Assembly: GCA_905181625.1 (NCBI GenBank)
Contig: CAJIYJ010000005.1
Coordinates: 310,001-374,000, forward strand
Source: an uncultured Flavobacteriaceae bacterium
GTDB taxonomy: Bacteria > Bacteroidota > Bacteroidia > Flavobacteriales > Flavobacteriaceae
DNA: 64,000 bases
Direction: 5' to 3'
Positions 50,849-60,117 of the stretch are shown piece by piece. Within the stretch, counting starts at the first letter, position 1. The number at the start of each line of letters is the position of its first letter. A program made the position numbers and the translations under genes. The notes beneath the pieces were generated by a model. The model did not search any database. It worked only from the letters and a program-made list of their open reading frames with translations, and was not told where the DNA came from.

Positions 50849-52052
50849 TTATAGACTCGTATACAAGTGATCTGAATTTATCCGAAAGCTTAAGGTTGTA
50901 AGTTTCAAAAGACTGAGTCATGTATATAAAAATCATCTTCTCGACAGGATCTATTCTAAAGTAAGTTCCAAACATACCCCCCCAACCAAAAGTTCCTTTA
51001 GAACCAAATTTTGTATCATTTTCTTTGACCACTTCAAACCCTAATCCAAACCCTTTCTTTTTTCCAAAAATCAATTTTTTATATTTAAGTCCAATAGAAT
51101 GATCTTCTTTCATTAACTCAATAGTTTCACTATTTATGATTTTAATATTATTAAAAGAGCCTCCGTTTAAAAGCATCTGACAAAATTTTAAATAATCACT
51201 TGTAGTTGAAAGAAGTCCACCTGATCCATTAAACAAGATTACATTTTCTGTAAAAGGAGAATTAGATTTATTGTCAAACGACACAAGATCTCCTTCATTT
51301 TCTTTTACATATAAAGTTGTCAATCTATGATTGCTAAACTTCGGTAATTCAAAAAAGGTATCTTCCATTCCAAGAGGGTCGAATAATCTAGCTTTTAAAA
51401 AACGATCTAATCGGAGTCCAGACAAAACCTCAACTAGATATCCTACAATGTCAGTAGAAGAACTATACCTCCACTGAGTGCCAGGCTCATACATTAAGGG
51501 AGTTTTTATTGCATCCTGCGTATATTCTTCAAGAGTCATGTTAATCACTTTTCGGTAATCCTCTGGACCTTTAAAACTAAATCCAGCAGAGTGTCTTAAA
51601 AGATCAATAATTTTAATATCGTTTTTGAGAGGTTTATTTTTTTTACGCTTTTTAACCGTTAAATTTTTGAACTCAGGAATATATTTATAAACAGGATCAT
51701 CTAATTTAAACTTGCCCTCTTCATAAAGTATCATAAGCGCTAATGAAACTATAGGTTTTGTCATTGAAGCAATTCTAAAAATATCATTCTCATCGAGTTT
51801 GTCCTTTTCTGAAATATCAGAGTATCCATAACTGTCAAAATGAACTATTTTCCCGTTTTTAACTATTGCAGCTTGGATAGCAGAAATATCTTTATTGTCA
51901 ACATAGCTATGCATTACAGAATTTAAATGCAGGAGTTTTTCTGTAGACATGCCATTTGATTCAGGACTGTCTTTTTCTAAATACTCTTGACCTATAATTG
52001 AAAAGGATATTAAAAAAAAGAGTAAAAAATTAAATGGTTTTAGGATTGACAT
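50841..52052 (-). CDS. secreted serine hydrolase, class C beta-lactamase family
   Basis: 403 residues with a signal peptide (FFLISFSIIGQ). The penicillin-binding motif SMTK (FRIASMTKPIVSLALMI) carries the nucleophile, the YSS motif appears in QWRYSSSTDIVGYLVEVL, and a late HTG-like GWGGMFGTYFRIDPV. Such enzymes are esterases, D-peptidases or amidases. It lies in the same strand run as the sialidase and a second hydrolase. Its exact substrate is unknown. Confidence 0.85.
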   Translation of the reverse strand: MSILKPFNFLLFFLISFSIIGQEYLEKDSPESNGMSTEKLLHLNSVMHSYVDNKDISAIQAAIVKNGKIVHFDSYGYSDISEKDKLDENDIFRIASMTKPIVSLALMILYEEGKFKLDDPVYKYIPEFKNLTVKKRKKNKPLKNDIKIIDLLRHSAGFSFKGPEDYRKVINMTLEEYTQDAIKTPLMYEPGTQWRYSSSTDIVGYLVEVLSGLRLDRFLKARLFDPLGMEDTFFELPKFSNHRLTTLYVKENEGDLVSFDNKSNSPFTENVILFNGSGGLLSTTSDYLKFCQMLLNGGSFNNIKIINSETIELMKEDHSIGLKYKKLIFGKKKGFGLGFEVVKENDTKFGSKGTFGWGGMFGTYFRIDPVEKMIFIYMTQSFETYNLKLSDKFRSLVYESIIK

Positions 52053-52264
52053 ATAGTTCGACTTTTTTAATGTTTTTTTTGGATAAAAAATAATGGTTGA
52101 AATGTAATGTAAATTTAAATAAAAGTTTAGATTTGTCGGAATTTAAAAAATTAGAAATGAAAGCATTAGGTCAAAAATCAAGATTAAGATTTATTTCTCA
52201 TAACCCATCCTCATATTTATTTGAAAGCATTAAAATAGATTATTAAAAAAGAGAAAATAGATGT
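52053..52264. other. intergenic gap with a short open frame
   Basis: A plus-strand frame from about 52096 to 52246 encodes KSLDLSEFKKLEMKALGQKS and HNPSSYLFESIKIDY with a TTG-type start. It could be a tiny gene or a remnant; nothing supports it beyond a coding-like look. No hairpin or promoter was recognised. Confidence 0.25.
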
Positions 52265-53326
52265 TTATTTCAAAATCCATTTTTTAGGAATTTTTACAAA
52301 AACATTTTTTGAATAATTGTCTTTTTCAAAAAACAAACCAACATCTCCATTATTAAGTATTGTAATAGAAGAGTATGCAGACTCCCCTTGATAAACAGTT
52401 TTGCTTTCATTCCAAGTTATTCCTTCATCAAAACTTGTACTTATAGAAAGGTTGACTCTCCTTTTTGAACTAAAGGCATTTGAAAACAATAGAATGTTCT
52501 TTTTTTTAGATTCTGAACTGTAGTTAATTAATCCAGCATTGCAACCTGGGTCTAAAAGCTTATTGTTTTTAAAAGTAATCCAACTTTGTCCTTTGTCATT
52601 AGAAACATGAGAATACCTATACCCATTAGAATTTACTCTAGAATTAACTAGCCAATCTCCGTTTGAAAGTTCTATAATTTTTGATTCATCTCCTGGATTT
52701 AAAGGATAATCTATCAAGAACCAACTCTTTCCATGGTCTTTGCTTCCAAAGACATGAGTCCCTCTATTTAAATTTGCAAGGCAGTGCAAAAGCGTGCCAT
52801 CTTTTGTTTGAGTCCCTCTACCAGAGGTTATAAACATAAAGTCTTTTTCCCATCCATCCTTAATTATTTCGGTTGTTATTTCTCTAGGACTTGTCCAGCT
52901 TTTTCCATCGTCAGAACTTTTAATAAGCATAAATTTATAGACATCTTTAGCCTTGTCAAGATCCATATAGTTGTAAAACATGAAAATTTCATCTGTCACC
53001 TTATCAACAATTAAAGATGGGTCCGAAGCTGATTCGCCTAAAGGGTAGTCAACTATTTTTTCAATTACACTCCAAGATTCACCATCATCGTAACTCTTTC
53101 TTATGACAATATTTATATCGCGATTCGATCTTAAATCACCACAAGAAATATTGCGCTCATCTATTGCGGCTATTAATACTCCATTAGTTGTTGTAACTAT
53201 TGCAGGAATCCTGTAGCAGGCTACACTTGGATTCATTGTAGTATCAAATAAATTTTTAAACACTAATTCTTGAGAATAAATAGAAAAACTAAAAATTAAA
53301 ACGAATAAATTAAGAATGTTCCTCAT
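52265..53326 (-). CDS. exo-alpha-sialidase (GH33-type)
   Basis: 353 residues with a signal peptide ending near IYSQ. The six-bladed propeller features are visible: YRIPAI (the FRIP-like catalytic Arg), GVLIAAIDER, Asp boxes SYDDGESW, SSDDGKSW, SKDHGKSW, SNDKGQSW and SFDEGITW, the Glu of NPGDESKIIEL and the late GYRYSH. It releases terminal sialic acid from glycans at the cell surface or in the periplasm. It adjoins sulfatase and hydrolase genes, which suggests use of sialylated, sulfated glycoproteins. Other sugar-binding propellers can look alike, so the exact substrate is uncertain. Confidence 0.82.
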   Translation of the reverse strand: MRNILNLFVLIFSFSIYSQELVFKNLFDTTMNPSVACYRIPAIVTTTNGVLIAAIDERNISCGDLRSNRDINIVIRKSYDDGESWSVIEKIVDYPLGESASDPSLIVDKVTDEIFMFYNYMDLDKAKDVYKFMLIKSSDDGKSWTSPREITTEIIKDGWEKDFMFITSGRGTQTKDGTLLHCLANLNRGTHVFGSKDHGKSWFLIDYPLNPGDESKIIELSNGDWLVNSRVNSNGYRYSHVSNDKGQSWITFKNNKLLDPGCNAGLINYSSESKKKNILLFSNAFSSKRRVNLSISTSFDEGITWNESKTVYQGESAYSSITILNNGDVGLFFEKDNYSKNVFVKIPKKWILK

Positions 53327-53327
53327 G

Positions 53328-54542
53328 TTAATTTTGTGTTGTTTTTTGAATTATTAAATCTATTAATTTACTTCTTACATTGTTTTGATAAAATTTATCA
53401 TTATTTCTTGTTGGGTAGACTCTATTGGTTAAAAAAACGATAGTTAGTTGTTTTTCAGGATCTCTCCAAAACATGGTTCCAGTAAATCCAGTATGTCCAA
53501 AACTTAGTTTTGATAAATTCTCGTTTGGATAGATGCCATATTCATTTTTAGAGTAAGGTTTATCGAATCCAAGGCCTCTTCTAATAGGACTATCCTTATA
53601 AGCATAAGAAGTGAATTTTTTAATTGTTGAATCTTGAAAAATAGAATTATTTGGTTCTAGCGCTTGCAATAGTTTCCCAATTTCTTGAGCGCTTCCAAAA
53701 AGTCCAGCGTTTCCTGAAATTCCTCCCATAAAACTTGCTGCTTCGTCGTGAACGTTTCCGTGTACCAATATTTTTCTAAATATAGAGTCATATTCAGTTG
53801 GAACTATTATTTCTTTTTTAACTTTTTCTTTTGGATTGAAATAAAGCTTGGAATTTGTTTTGTCTAATAATGAAATCTTAAAGTATTTTTCAAACGTAAA
53901 TCCAGAAATTTTTTCAATAAGCTTAGGTACATAAAAAAAGAATAATCCGGAATAAGCATACTCCCCCTTTTTATTAATCTTAGATTTTTTTATTCTTTTA
54001 AAAATTTTATTAAAATAATTTTTGTTCAGGTAAAGTTCCTCATTAATAGCTGTACTGAAACGCTTATTTTTATCTTTTCTAATTATAGATTTTTTAAATT
54101 TTCCATTTTTTCTTTTCACATAATTCTGATGACTGATATAAGGAACCCATCCACTAGTATGGCTTAAGCCCTCAAAAATTGTCGTATTTTTTTTATTTGA
54201 CTTTTTCAAATCTCGGAAATAATAAGAAACGGGAATGTTTAGATTTAAATCAAAATCTTCATATAGTTTCATTATCGATAATGTTGAAGCCAGTACTTTA
54301 GTTAAGGAAGCTAAGTCATAAAGATGATCATTATTAATAAGATTAATTGAGTCATAAGTTTGATAACCGTAGGATTTATTAATTACAATTTCATCTTTAA
54401 TTTTCACATAAATTTGAGCTCCAGGAAATGCGTATTCAATAATATTGGAGTTAATTAAACTATCTATTTTTTGATCAATGTTAGTTTGTCCAAACAATGG
54501 AACAGAAACTAAAACAATTAATATTAAAAGTTTAAATCTCAT
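53328..54542 (-). CDS. secreted serine hydrolase, class C beta-lactamase family
   Basis: 404 residues from the ATG at 54542. A signal peptide (LLILIVLVSVPLFGQ) is followed by LYDLASLTKVLASTLSIMK, in which SLTK carries the nucleophile, YAYSGLFFFYVPKLIEKISG (Tyr motif) and FGHTGFTGTMFWRDPEKQ, a HTG-type end. Similar to Bacteroidota enzymes placed near glycan-use genes. It overlaps the end of the sulfatase gene by 11 bases, so it is translated from the same message, and the sialidase follows two bases after it. Confidence 0.85.
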   Translation of the reverse strand: MRFKLLILIVLVSVPLFGQTNIDQKIDSLINSNIIEYAFPGAQIYVKIKDEIVINKSYGYQTYDSINLINNDHLYDLASLTKVLASTLSIMKLYEDFDLNLNIPVSYYFRDLKKSNKKNTTIFEGLSHTSGWVPYISHQNYVKRKNGKFKKSIIRKDKNKRFSTAINEELYLNKNYFNKIFKRIKKSKINKKGEYAYSGLFFFYVPKLIEKISGFTFEKYFKISLLDKTNSKLYFNPKEKVKKEIIVPTEYDSIFRKILVHGNVHDEAASFMGGISGNAGLFGSAQEIGKLLQALEPNNSIFQDSTIKKFTSYAYKDSPIRRGLGFDKPYSKNEYGIYPNENLSKLSFGHTGFTGTMFWRDPEKQLTIVFLTNRVYPTRNNDKFYQNNVRSKLIDLIIQKTTQN

Positions 54543-56094
54543 CAATTTTTGGAATTATTGTTTCATAGTCTTTGACTAATTTTTTCTGTTTAATTAGCTC
54601 TGCATGCATCTTGTTAACTTCACTTTTATATTTAGGATTATTAAACTGATTTATAAGTTCATAAGGGTCACTAACTAGATCGTAAAACTCCCAAGCTATA
54701 GGTGTCTTAGTTTTACTTGTAGAACTCTTGTTTAATCCATCTCCATAATAGTAAATTAATTTACTCTTACGACTTCTAATTCCTAAGTGTGCCGGTCTTA
54801 CAGGACTATGTTCCCAGTATCTATAGTAAGTATATTCCCTAGTTTTAAACTTGTCATTTGATTCTAAAGATTTTCTAAAACTTTTTCCTTGAAATGACAA
54901 AGGAGGTTTTATCCCAGCATAGTCTAAAAATAATGACGGAATATCTAGATTAAGCACTAAATCATCTATTCTGTGGGATTTTAAAATCTTTTTTGGAAAG
55001 CTAATTACAAACGGCATTCTAGAAGATTCTTCATACATCATTCTTTTGTCAAAAAATCCGTGTTCGCCAAGGAAATAACCTTGATCTGATGTGTAAATTA
55101 TAATGGTGTTTTCTAGTTGATCGGAGTTCTTTAAATAATCAATGATTTTTTCAAGATTATCATCAATAGAAGCAGCACACCTTAAAAAATCTTTTACAAA
55201 TTTTTGATAAGAATGAGATCTAATTTTTTCTTTACCCATCCCGTCAACAGAAAATGGCATTCCAGGGTATTTTATATCAGAATTTATATTTTGTTTTTTT
55301 TGAAACTCTATCCATCTATTAGTTAAAATCTCTAATTGTTGACCATCAAAACTTCTTCCACTTTGTGAAGGTAAAAAGTCATAAAGAGATTTTGGTTCTG
55401 GAAGGTTGACATTTTTTAAAAAACCATTGTGACGTTTGGGATAATCAAATGGTTCGTGGGTTGCCTTAAAATGAGTCATTAAAAAAAAAGGTTCTTCAGA
55501 ATCTCTTTTTTTTAACCATTCTATAGAAGAGTCCCCAATAAGATCTGATGAAAATCCATTTTCTTGAACTCCCCCTTTATTATCTTCCCCCCAGTTTTCT
55601 TTGAGCTTAAAAATAGGGTTATTGTACTTGCCTTGTCCTGGAAGAATTTTGTAATAATCAAACCCTGAGGGTTCTTTTTTTAAATGCCATTTTCCAATTA
55701 GAGCTGTTTTGTAACCATTGTTTTGAAGCACTTTAGCAACATTTAAACTGTCTGAACTTAAATAGTCGCCTAGCGTATAAACTCCATTTTGATGACTATA
55801 TTGGCCAGTTAGAATTGATGCCCTACTTGGAACACAAATAGAATTAGTGCAGAACATGTTGTTTAAGACGGTTCCATTATTAGCCAAATATTTAATCGCA
55901 TTGTTTTTAACATAATCATCTAGTATTCCGTTGTAAATTCCCCAGGCTTGTGAAGTATGATCATCGGCCATAATAAATAATATATTAGGACGAGTATCAT
56001 TAACTTGTTTTGAGCACGAGCCTAACAGTAATAGAATAAATAACTTTACACTAAGATTCTTATAAGTTTTAATAATTGGGTAAAACATAAACAT
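54532..56094 (-). CDS. lipoprotein sulfatase (formylglycine type, S1 family)
   Basis: 520 residues; the lipobox ends at Cys27 (LLGSC). Catalytic formylglycine site ICVPSRASILTG with Cys87, converted to formylglycine in active enzymes, metal site DDHTSQ and the GKWHLKKEPSG motif. Late RYWEHSPVRPAHLGIRS. The overall layout resembles N-acetylglucosamine-6-sulfatase and heparan-type enzymes, but the substrate is not fixed by sequence. It heads a run sulfatase - hydrolase - sialidase, all overlapping or nearly so. A dedicated formylglycine-generating enzyme is not visible here. Confidence 0.9.
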   Translation of the reverse strand: MFMFYPIIKTYKNLSVKLFILLLLGSCSKQVNDTRPNILFIMADDHTSQAWGIYNGILDDYVKNNAIKYLANNGTVLNNMFCTNSICVPSRASILTGQYSHQNGVYTLGDYLSSDSLNVAKVLQNNGYKTALIGKWHLKKEPSGFDYYKILPGQGKYNNPIFKLKENWGEDNKGGVQENGFSSDLIGDSSIEWLKKRDSEEPFFLMTHFKATHEPFDYPKRHNGFLKNVNLPEPKSLYDFLPSQSGRSFDGQQLEILTNRWIEFQKKQNINSDIKYPGMPFSVDGMGKEKIRSHSYQKFVKDFLRCAASIDDNLEKIIDYLKNSDQLENTIIIYTSDQGYFLGEHGFFDKRMMYEESSRMPFVISFPKKILKSHRIDDLVLNLDIPSLFLDYAGIKPPLSFQGKSFRKSLESNDKFKTREYTYYRYWEHSPVRPAHLGIRSRKSKLIYYYGDGLNKSSTSKTKTPIAWEFYDLVSDPYELINQFNNPKYKSEVNKMHAELIKQKKLVKDYETIIPKIDEI

Positions 56095-56139
56095 TTATCT
56101 AATAAATATTTAATTTAGAAAAAAATTATTTGATCTTAA

Positions 56140-58239
56140 ATGAAATTACTTAATATAAAATCTTTATTACTTTTTTTTCTGGGTTTTATTTTATGTGTAA
56201 ATATTGCGTCGTCTCAAGTCATGGAAAATAAACTAAGTCAAGAAAAAAGTCTTTATCTCAAGCAACACGCTTCAAATCCCGTGCATTGGTTACCATGGGG
56301 GGAAGAAGCCCTTTCTTCTGCTCAGAAATTAGACAAACTAATAGTGATTAGCGTAGGGTATTCATCATGTCATTGGTGTCATGTCATGGAAGAGGAAAGT
56401 TTTGAAAAACAGGACGTAGCCGACGTTATGAATCAGAAGTTTATAAACATCAAGGTTGACAGAGAAGAAAGACCGGATATTGACGAAATTTATATGAAAG
56501 CTCTAGTCTTAATGACTGGAAGCGGGGGTTGGCCTATGAATATTATCGCTCTGCCTGATGGCACTCCAATATGGGGGGGCACCTATGTTCCAAAAACACA
56601 GTGGGTTCAAGTTTTAAATCAGGTCGAGGAATTTTATAGAACTAGAAGATCAGATATTTTAGAATATGCTAAAAACGTTAAAGAAGGAGTTCAAAAAGAG
56701 GCTCTAGTAACACCCACTGCTGATAAGGAGATATATTCTAATAAATTACAAAATGAACTAGCTGAGAATGCCTATAAATTTACTGACAAGATAAATGGAG
56801 GTTTTGGAAATAGTCAAAAATTCCCGCTGCCTTCTATGCTAAACTTTTTTCTAAGATTTTCAACTGAAAATGATAATATAGAAATGAAAAAGTTTGTTAA
56901 AAAAACACTTTTTAAAATTGCTCAAGGAGGGATAAATGACAGAGTTGAAGGAGGTTTTCATAGATATACAGTAGACAATATGTGGCATATTCCTCATTTT
57001 GAAAAAATGTTATATGATAATGCTCAGTTATTAAGTGTTTTTTCCAAGGCTTATAAGGTTTTTAAAGAGCCAAGGTTTAAAGAAGAACTGTATAACGTGT
57101 ATAATTTTTTAGACTTGAAAATGTCAAGTCCAAACAACTTAATTTACTCTAGTATTTCAGCAGACACAAACTATGAGGACGGTTCAAAAGAAGAAGGAGA
57201 TTTTTATGTATGGAATAAAAACGAACTTAAACAAGTTTTAAAACAGGACTATAAATGGGTAAGTGATTATTATAGTATAAATGACAAAGGGTATTGGGAG
57301 AAAGAGAATTATGTTTTTATTCAAACAATTTCAGATAAGGAATTTGCATCTAATATTAATTTAGATTTAAATCAATTCAAAGAAAAATTAAAATTAGTAA
57401 ATAAGAAACTCTATAATTTTAGAGAAAAAAGGGTAAAACCGATAACTGACACTAAAATAGTTTTTTCATGGAATGCATTAACCATAAGGGGAATGGCGGA
57501 TAGCTTCAAAGCAACTGGAGACAAAATATTTTTAGAAAAAGCTCTCTCAATTGAAAAAGCATTGAGCGAAAAAATGACCTCAAATAATATTATTTTTCAT
57601 TCCAATAGTTCTAAAAAACTGGATCAGGTTCTGTTTTTTGAAGATTATAGTTATTATATAGATGCTTTAATTGGACTTTACGAAGTTACGTTTAACGAAA
57701 AATGGCTTGTTAAAGCAAATGATTTCACGCAATTTAGTAATGAAACTTTTTTAGAGAGTAATGGATACTTTAAGTTCTCAACTACAAAAGAAACCTTGTA
57801 CACTAACACATTAATAAACTTAGAGGATGGAGTCACTCCTTCTGCAAATTCAGTAATGAATTTTAATTTGTTTAGACTTGGGCATTACCTTGGAAATAAA
57901 CAATATAATCAACACTCTAAGACAATGATTAATAATATAAGTGGAAAAATTAAAGAAAGAGTAACAGATCATCTTTTTTGGCTGTGGCTTTCTCATAATT
58001 ATTCTAATAAGTTTTATGAATTAGCCATTAATGGAGAAAATGCAAAACAAAAAGCAGAGGAGCTTATGTTAAAATATTTACCCAACACTTTAACAGCGGC
58101 ATCTAATAAGTCTTCAGAACTATATTTGTTAAAAGACAGATACTTTGAAGAGGAAACCTATATATATGTTTGCGTGGACAATACTTGTAAATTCCCAGTT
58201 ACAACAATTGAAGAAGCAGAAGCTTTACTTAATGATTAA
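56140..58239 (+). CDS. DUF255 thioredoxin-domain protein (YyaL/SPATA20 family)
   Basis: 699 residues with a signal peptide. An N-terminal thioredoxin-like domain carries YSSCHWCHVMEEESFEKQ (Cys77-Cys80) and the conserved GWPMNIIALPDGTPIWGGTY. The rest is an alpha/alpha-toroid similar to glycan epimerase-like proteins (NVKFGNSQKFPLPS, MWHIPHFEKMLYDNAQL, FSWNALTIRGMADSFKATG). Function unproven; redox or sugar-related roles have been suggested. It is divergent from the sulfatase and convergent with the LytTR regulator. Confidence 0.9.
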   Translation: MKLLNIKSLLLFFLGFILCVNIASSQVMENKLSQEKSLYLKQHASNPVHWLPWGEEALSSAQKLDKLIVISVGYSSCHWCHVMEEESFEKQDVADVMNQKFINIKVDREERPDIDEIYMKALVLMTGSGGWPMNIIALPDGTPIWGGTYVPKTQWVQVLNQVEEFYRTRRSDILEYAKNVKEGVQKEALVTPTADKEIYSNKLQNELAENAYKFTDKINGGFGNSQKFPLPSMLNFFLRFSTENDNIEMKKFVKKTLFKIAQGGINDRVEGGFHRYTVDNMWHIPHFEKMLYDNAQLLSVFSKAYKVFKEPRFKEELYNVYNFLDLKMSSPNNLIYSSISADTNYEDGSKEEGDFYVWNKNELKQVLKQDYKWVSDYYSINDKGYWEKENYVFIQTISDKEFASNINLDLNQFKEKLKLVNKKLYNFREKRVKPITDTKIVFSWNALTIRGMADSFKATGDKIFLEKALSIEKALSEKMTSNNIIFHSNSSKKLDQVLFFEDYSYYIDALIGLYEVTFNEKWLVKANDFTQFSNETFLESNGYFKFSTTKETLYTNTLINLEDGVTPSANSVMNFNLFRLGHYLGNKQYNQHSKTMINNISGKIKERVTDHLFWLWLSHNYSNKFYELAINGENAKQKAEELMLKYLPNTLTAASNKSSELYLLKDRYFEEETYIYVCVDNTCKFPVTTIEEAEALLND

Positions 58240-58925
58240 AAATTAACTAATAGACTTTTAAAAGCCTCTCTATAGATACCTCCAATTTTATAGGGCTTTT
58301 TTTCTATGTAGGCTATACTTCCATCTATTACATCGATCTTATTTATTGCTGCAGTTGTTGATCTATGAATTCTTATAAATTTAGATTTCGGAAGAGCACT
58401 TGTAAAGGACGTTAAGGTTGTGTGAACTATGAAATTTTTGTTTTTAGTAACAATTTTTATGTAATCTTTTAGGCTTTCAACAACTAGAATGTCCTCATAA
58501 TTTATTTTAACATTTAGCTTGTTTACTCTAACGAAAACAAAATCTAGTTTTGGAAATTTAGGCTTAGGTTCTTTTTCTAATTTCAGCACCTTATTAACAG
58601 CTTTTTCAAATCGGCTGAAAGGAATAGGTTTTAATAAATAGTCAATAACATCTAAGTCATAACTTTCTATTGCATATTCTGAGTGAGCACTAGTAATAAT
58701 TGTTTTAGGAGGGTTTTCTAAACCTTTCAAAAAACTTATCCCATCAATAAAAGGCATATTAATATCTAAAAACATTAAATCAACCTCCTCTTTTTTAATA
58801 ATTTCTAAAGAGTCATTTGCGTTAGAATAAGAACCTAAACAATTAAGAAAATCTGTCTTTTTTATAAAGTTTTCAATTACTTTAATAGCAAGAGGTTCAT
58901 CGTCAAGAATTATACAGTTAATCAT
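58236..58925 (-). CDS. LytTR-family response regulator
   Basis: 229 residues. Receiver domain with phospho-acceptor Asp54 (DLMFLDINMPFIDG) and the acidic pair LDDEP at the start; then a LytTR DNA-binding domain (~125-229) with KFIRIHRSTTAAINKIDVI. It binds DNA as an AlgR/AgrA-type ten-strand fold. It overlaps the histidine kinase by eight bases, so they form a two-component system. Targets are unknown, but the genes around are glycan-degrading. Confidence 0.93.
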   Translation of the reverse strand: MINCIILDDEPLAIKVIENFIKKTDFLNCLGSYSNANDSLEIIKKEEVDLMFLDINMPFIDGISFLKGLENPPKTIITSAHSEYAIESYDLDVIDYLLKPIPFSRFEKAVNKVLKLEKEPKPKFPKLDFVFVRVNKLNVKINYEDILVVESLKDYIKIVTKNKNFIVHTTLTSFTSALPKSKFIRIHRSTTAAINKIDVIDGSIAYIEKKPYKIGGIYREAFKSLLVNF

Positions 58926-60000
58926 TTTTTAATTTAACTTTTAGTTCAGCAATATATTTATTTTTTTCTTCATAAGTCTTTAAACTAAAATTTTCTTTAC
59001 CATAATTAATTTCAAGTCTTTTTTTGATATTTAAAAGTCCGATTCCTCCAACTTGAACCTTAATTGGTTTAGTCGATTTAGTGAAAGAGTTCTCGACTTT
59101 AAAATGAATATCAGAGGAATCTATTTTAAGATCAATATTTATATAGCTATTTTTTTTTGAATTTCTAGCGCCATGCTTAAATGCATTCTCTACAAGAGGG
59201 ATTAAAAGTAAAGGCCTAATCATAGTTTTTTTCACCGCTCCTCTAACGTTAAAAGTCACTTTTAGCTCTTCATTGTATCGCAATTTCTCTATATCTATAT
59301 AATCTTTAATGTGCTTAATTTCGTTTCTTAAAGTTTGATACTCTTTTCCCGTTTCATAAAGAAAGTACTTCATTAAATCGGATAGTTTAAGAATAAGATC
59401 TGGTGCCTTATCTGATTTGTCAATCGTCAAAGAATATAAATTATTAAGCGTATTGAAAAAGAAATGTGGCTGAATCTGTGAACGAAGATACTTGAGTTCA
59501 TTCTCTAAAAGAACTTTGTTTGTATTCAATAAGAATTCCCTTTGTTTAGTCCAGTCTATTACTAGTTTTATACAACTGACAAAAGTAATCACGTATACTT
59601 CACCAAGAACAGTTTGAATAACATAATCAAATGTGATTTTTGAAGTTATGCCTGCAAATTCAGGTAAGACATCTTCACTTAAAAAAGAGAATGTTAGTTG
59701 AAACTTTAAAAGAAGGGCTACACTTAAGCTCAAAGTAATTAAACTAAAAAACTCAAAAACTTTCCTTTGAAATAATTTTGGCAAAAAAAGGAAGATAAAT
59801 AGATAACACAATGTTATGTGAATTGGGAATCCAATTAAATTAGATTTTAGGGAATAAGCATAATCTTGATAAAAAATACCCCACCTAAGTACGTTAAACG
59901 TAAAGTAAGCCAGCCAGAAATATATTTGAGTACTAGAGGGAATAGAAGAAATCTTATTATAATCAGGATTGTTAAATAAAGTTTTTTTATAAATACTCAT
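58918..60000 (-). CDS. LytS/YehU-type sensor histidine kinase
   Basis: 360 residues. Several membrane spans (~25-150), then a His_kinase domain with the LRSQIQPHFFFNTLNNLYSL motif (His179) and the ATPase lobe LIPLVENAFKHGARNSKKN and GGIGLLNIKKRLEINYG. Typical two-component partner of LytTR regulators in Bacteroidota; no periplasmic sensor domain larger than the loops is seen. It precedes the regulator with an eight-base overlap. Confidence 0.93.
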   Translation of the reverse strand: MSIYKKTLFNNPDYNKISSIPSSTQIYFWLAYFTFNVLRWGIFYQDYAYSLKSNLIGFPIHITLCYLFIFLFLPKLFQRKVFEFFSLITLSLSVALLLKFQLTFSFLSEDVLPEFAGITSKITFDYVIQTVLGEVYVITFVSCIKLVIDWTKQREFLLNTNKVLLENELKYLRSQIQPHFFFNTLNNLYSLTIDKSDKAPDLILKLSDLMKYFLYETGKEYQTLRNEIKHIKDYIDIEKLRYNEELKVTFNVRGAVKKTMIRPLLLIPLVENAFKHGARNSKKNSYINIDLKIDSSDIHFKVENSFTKSTKPIKVQVGGIGLLNIKKRLEINYGKENFSLKTYEEKNKYIAELKVKLKND

Positions 60001-60117
60001 ATAAATTTATCTATGGTTTCAGCAGTTTTGCAATAAAATCTTACAAGCTCATATAAAATTCTATGACTTTTCATTTATTAATTACTAAATTAAAAAATCA
60101 ATCTTAAATTATTGTTT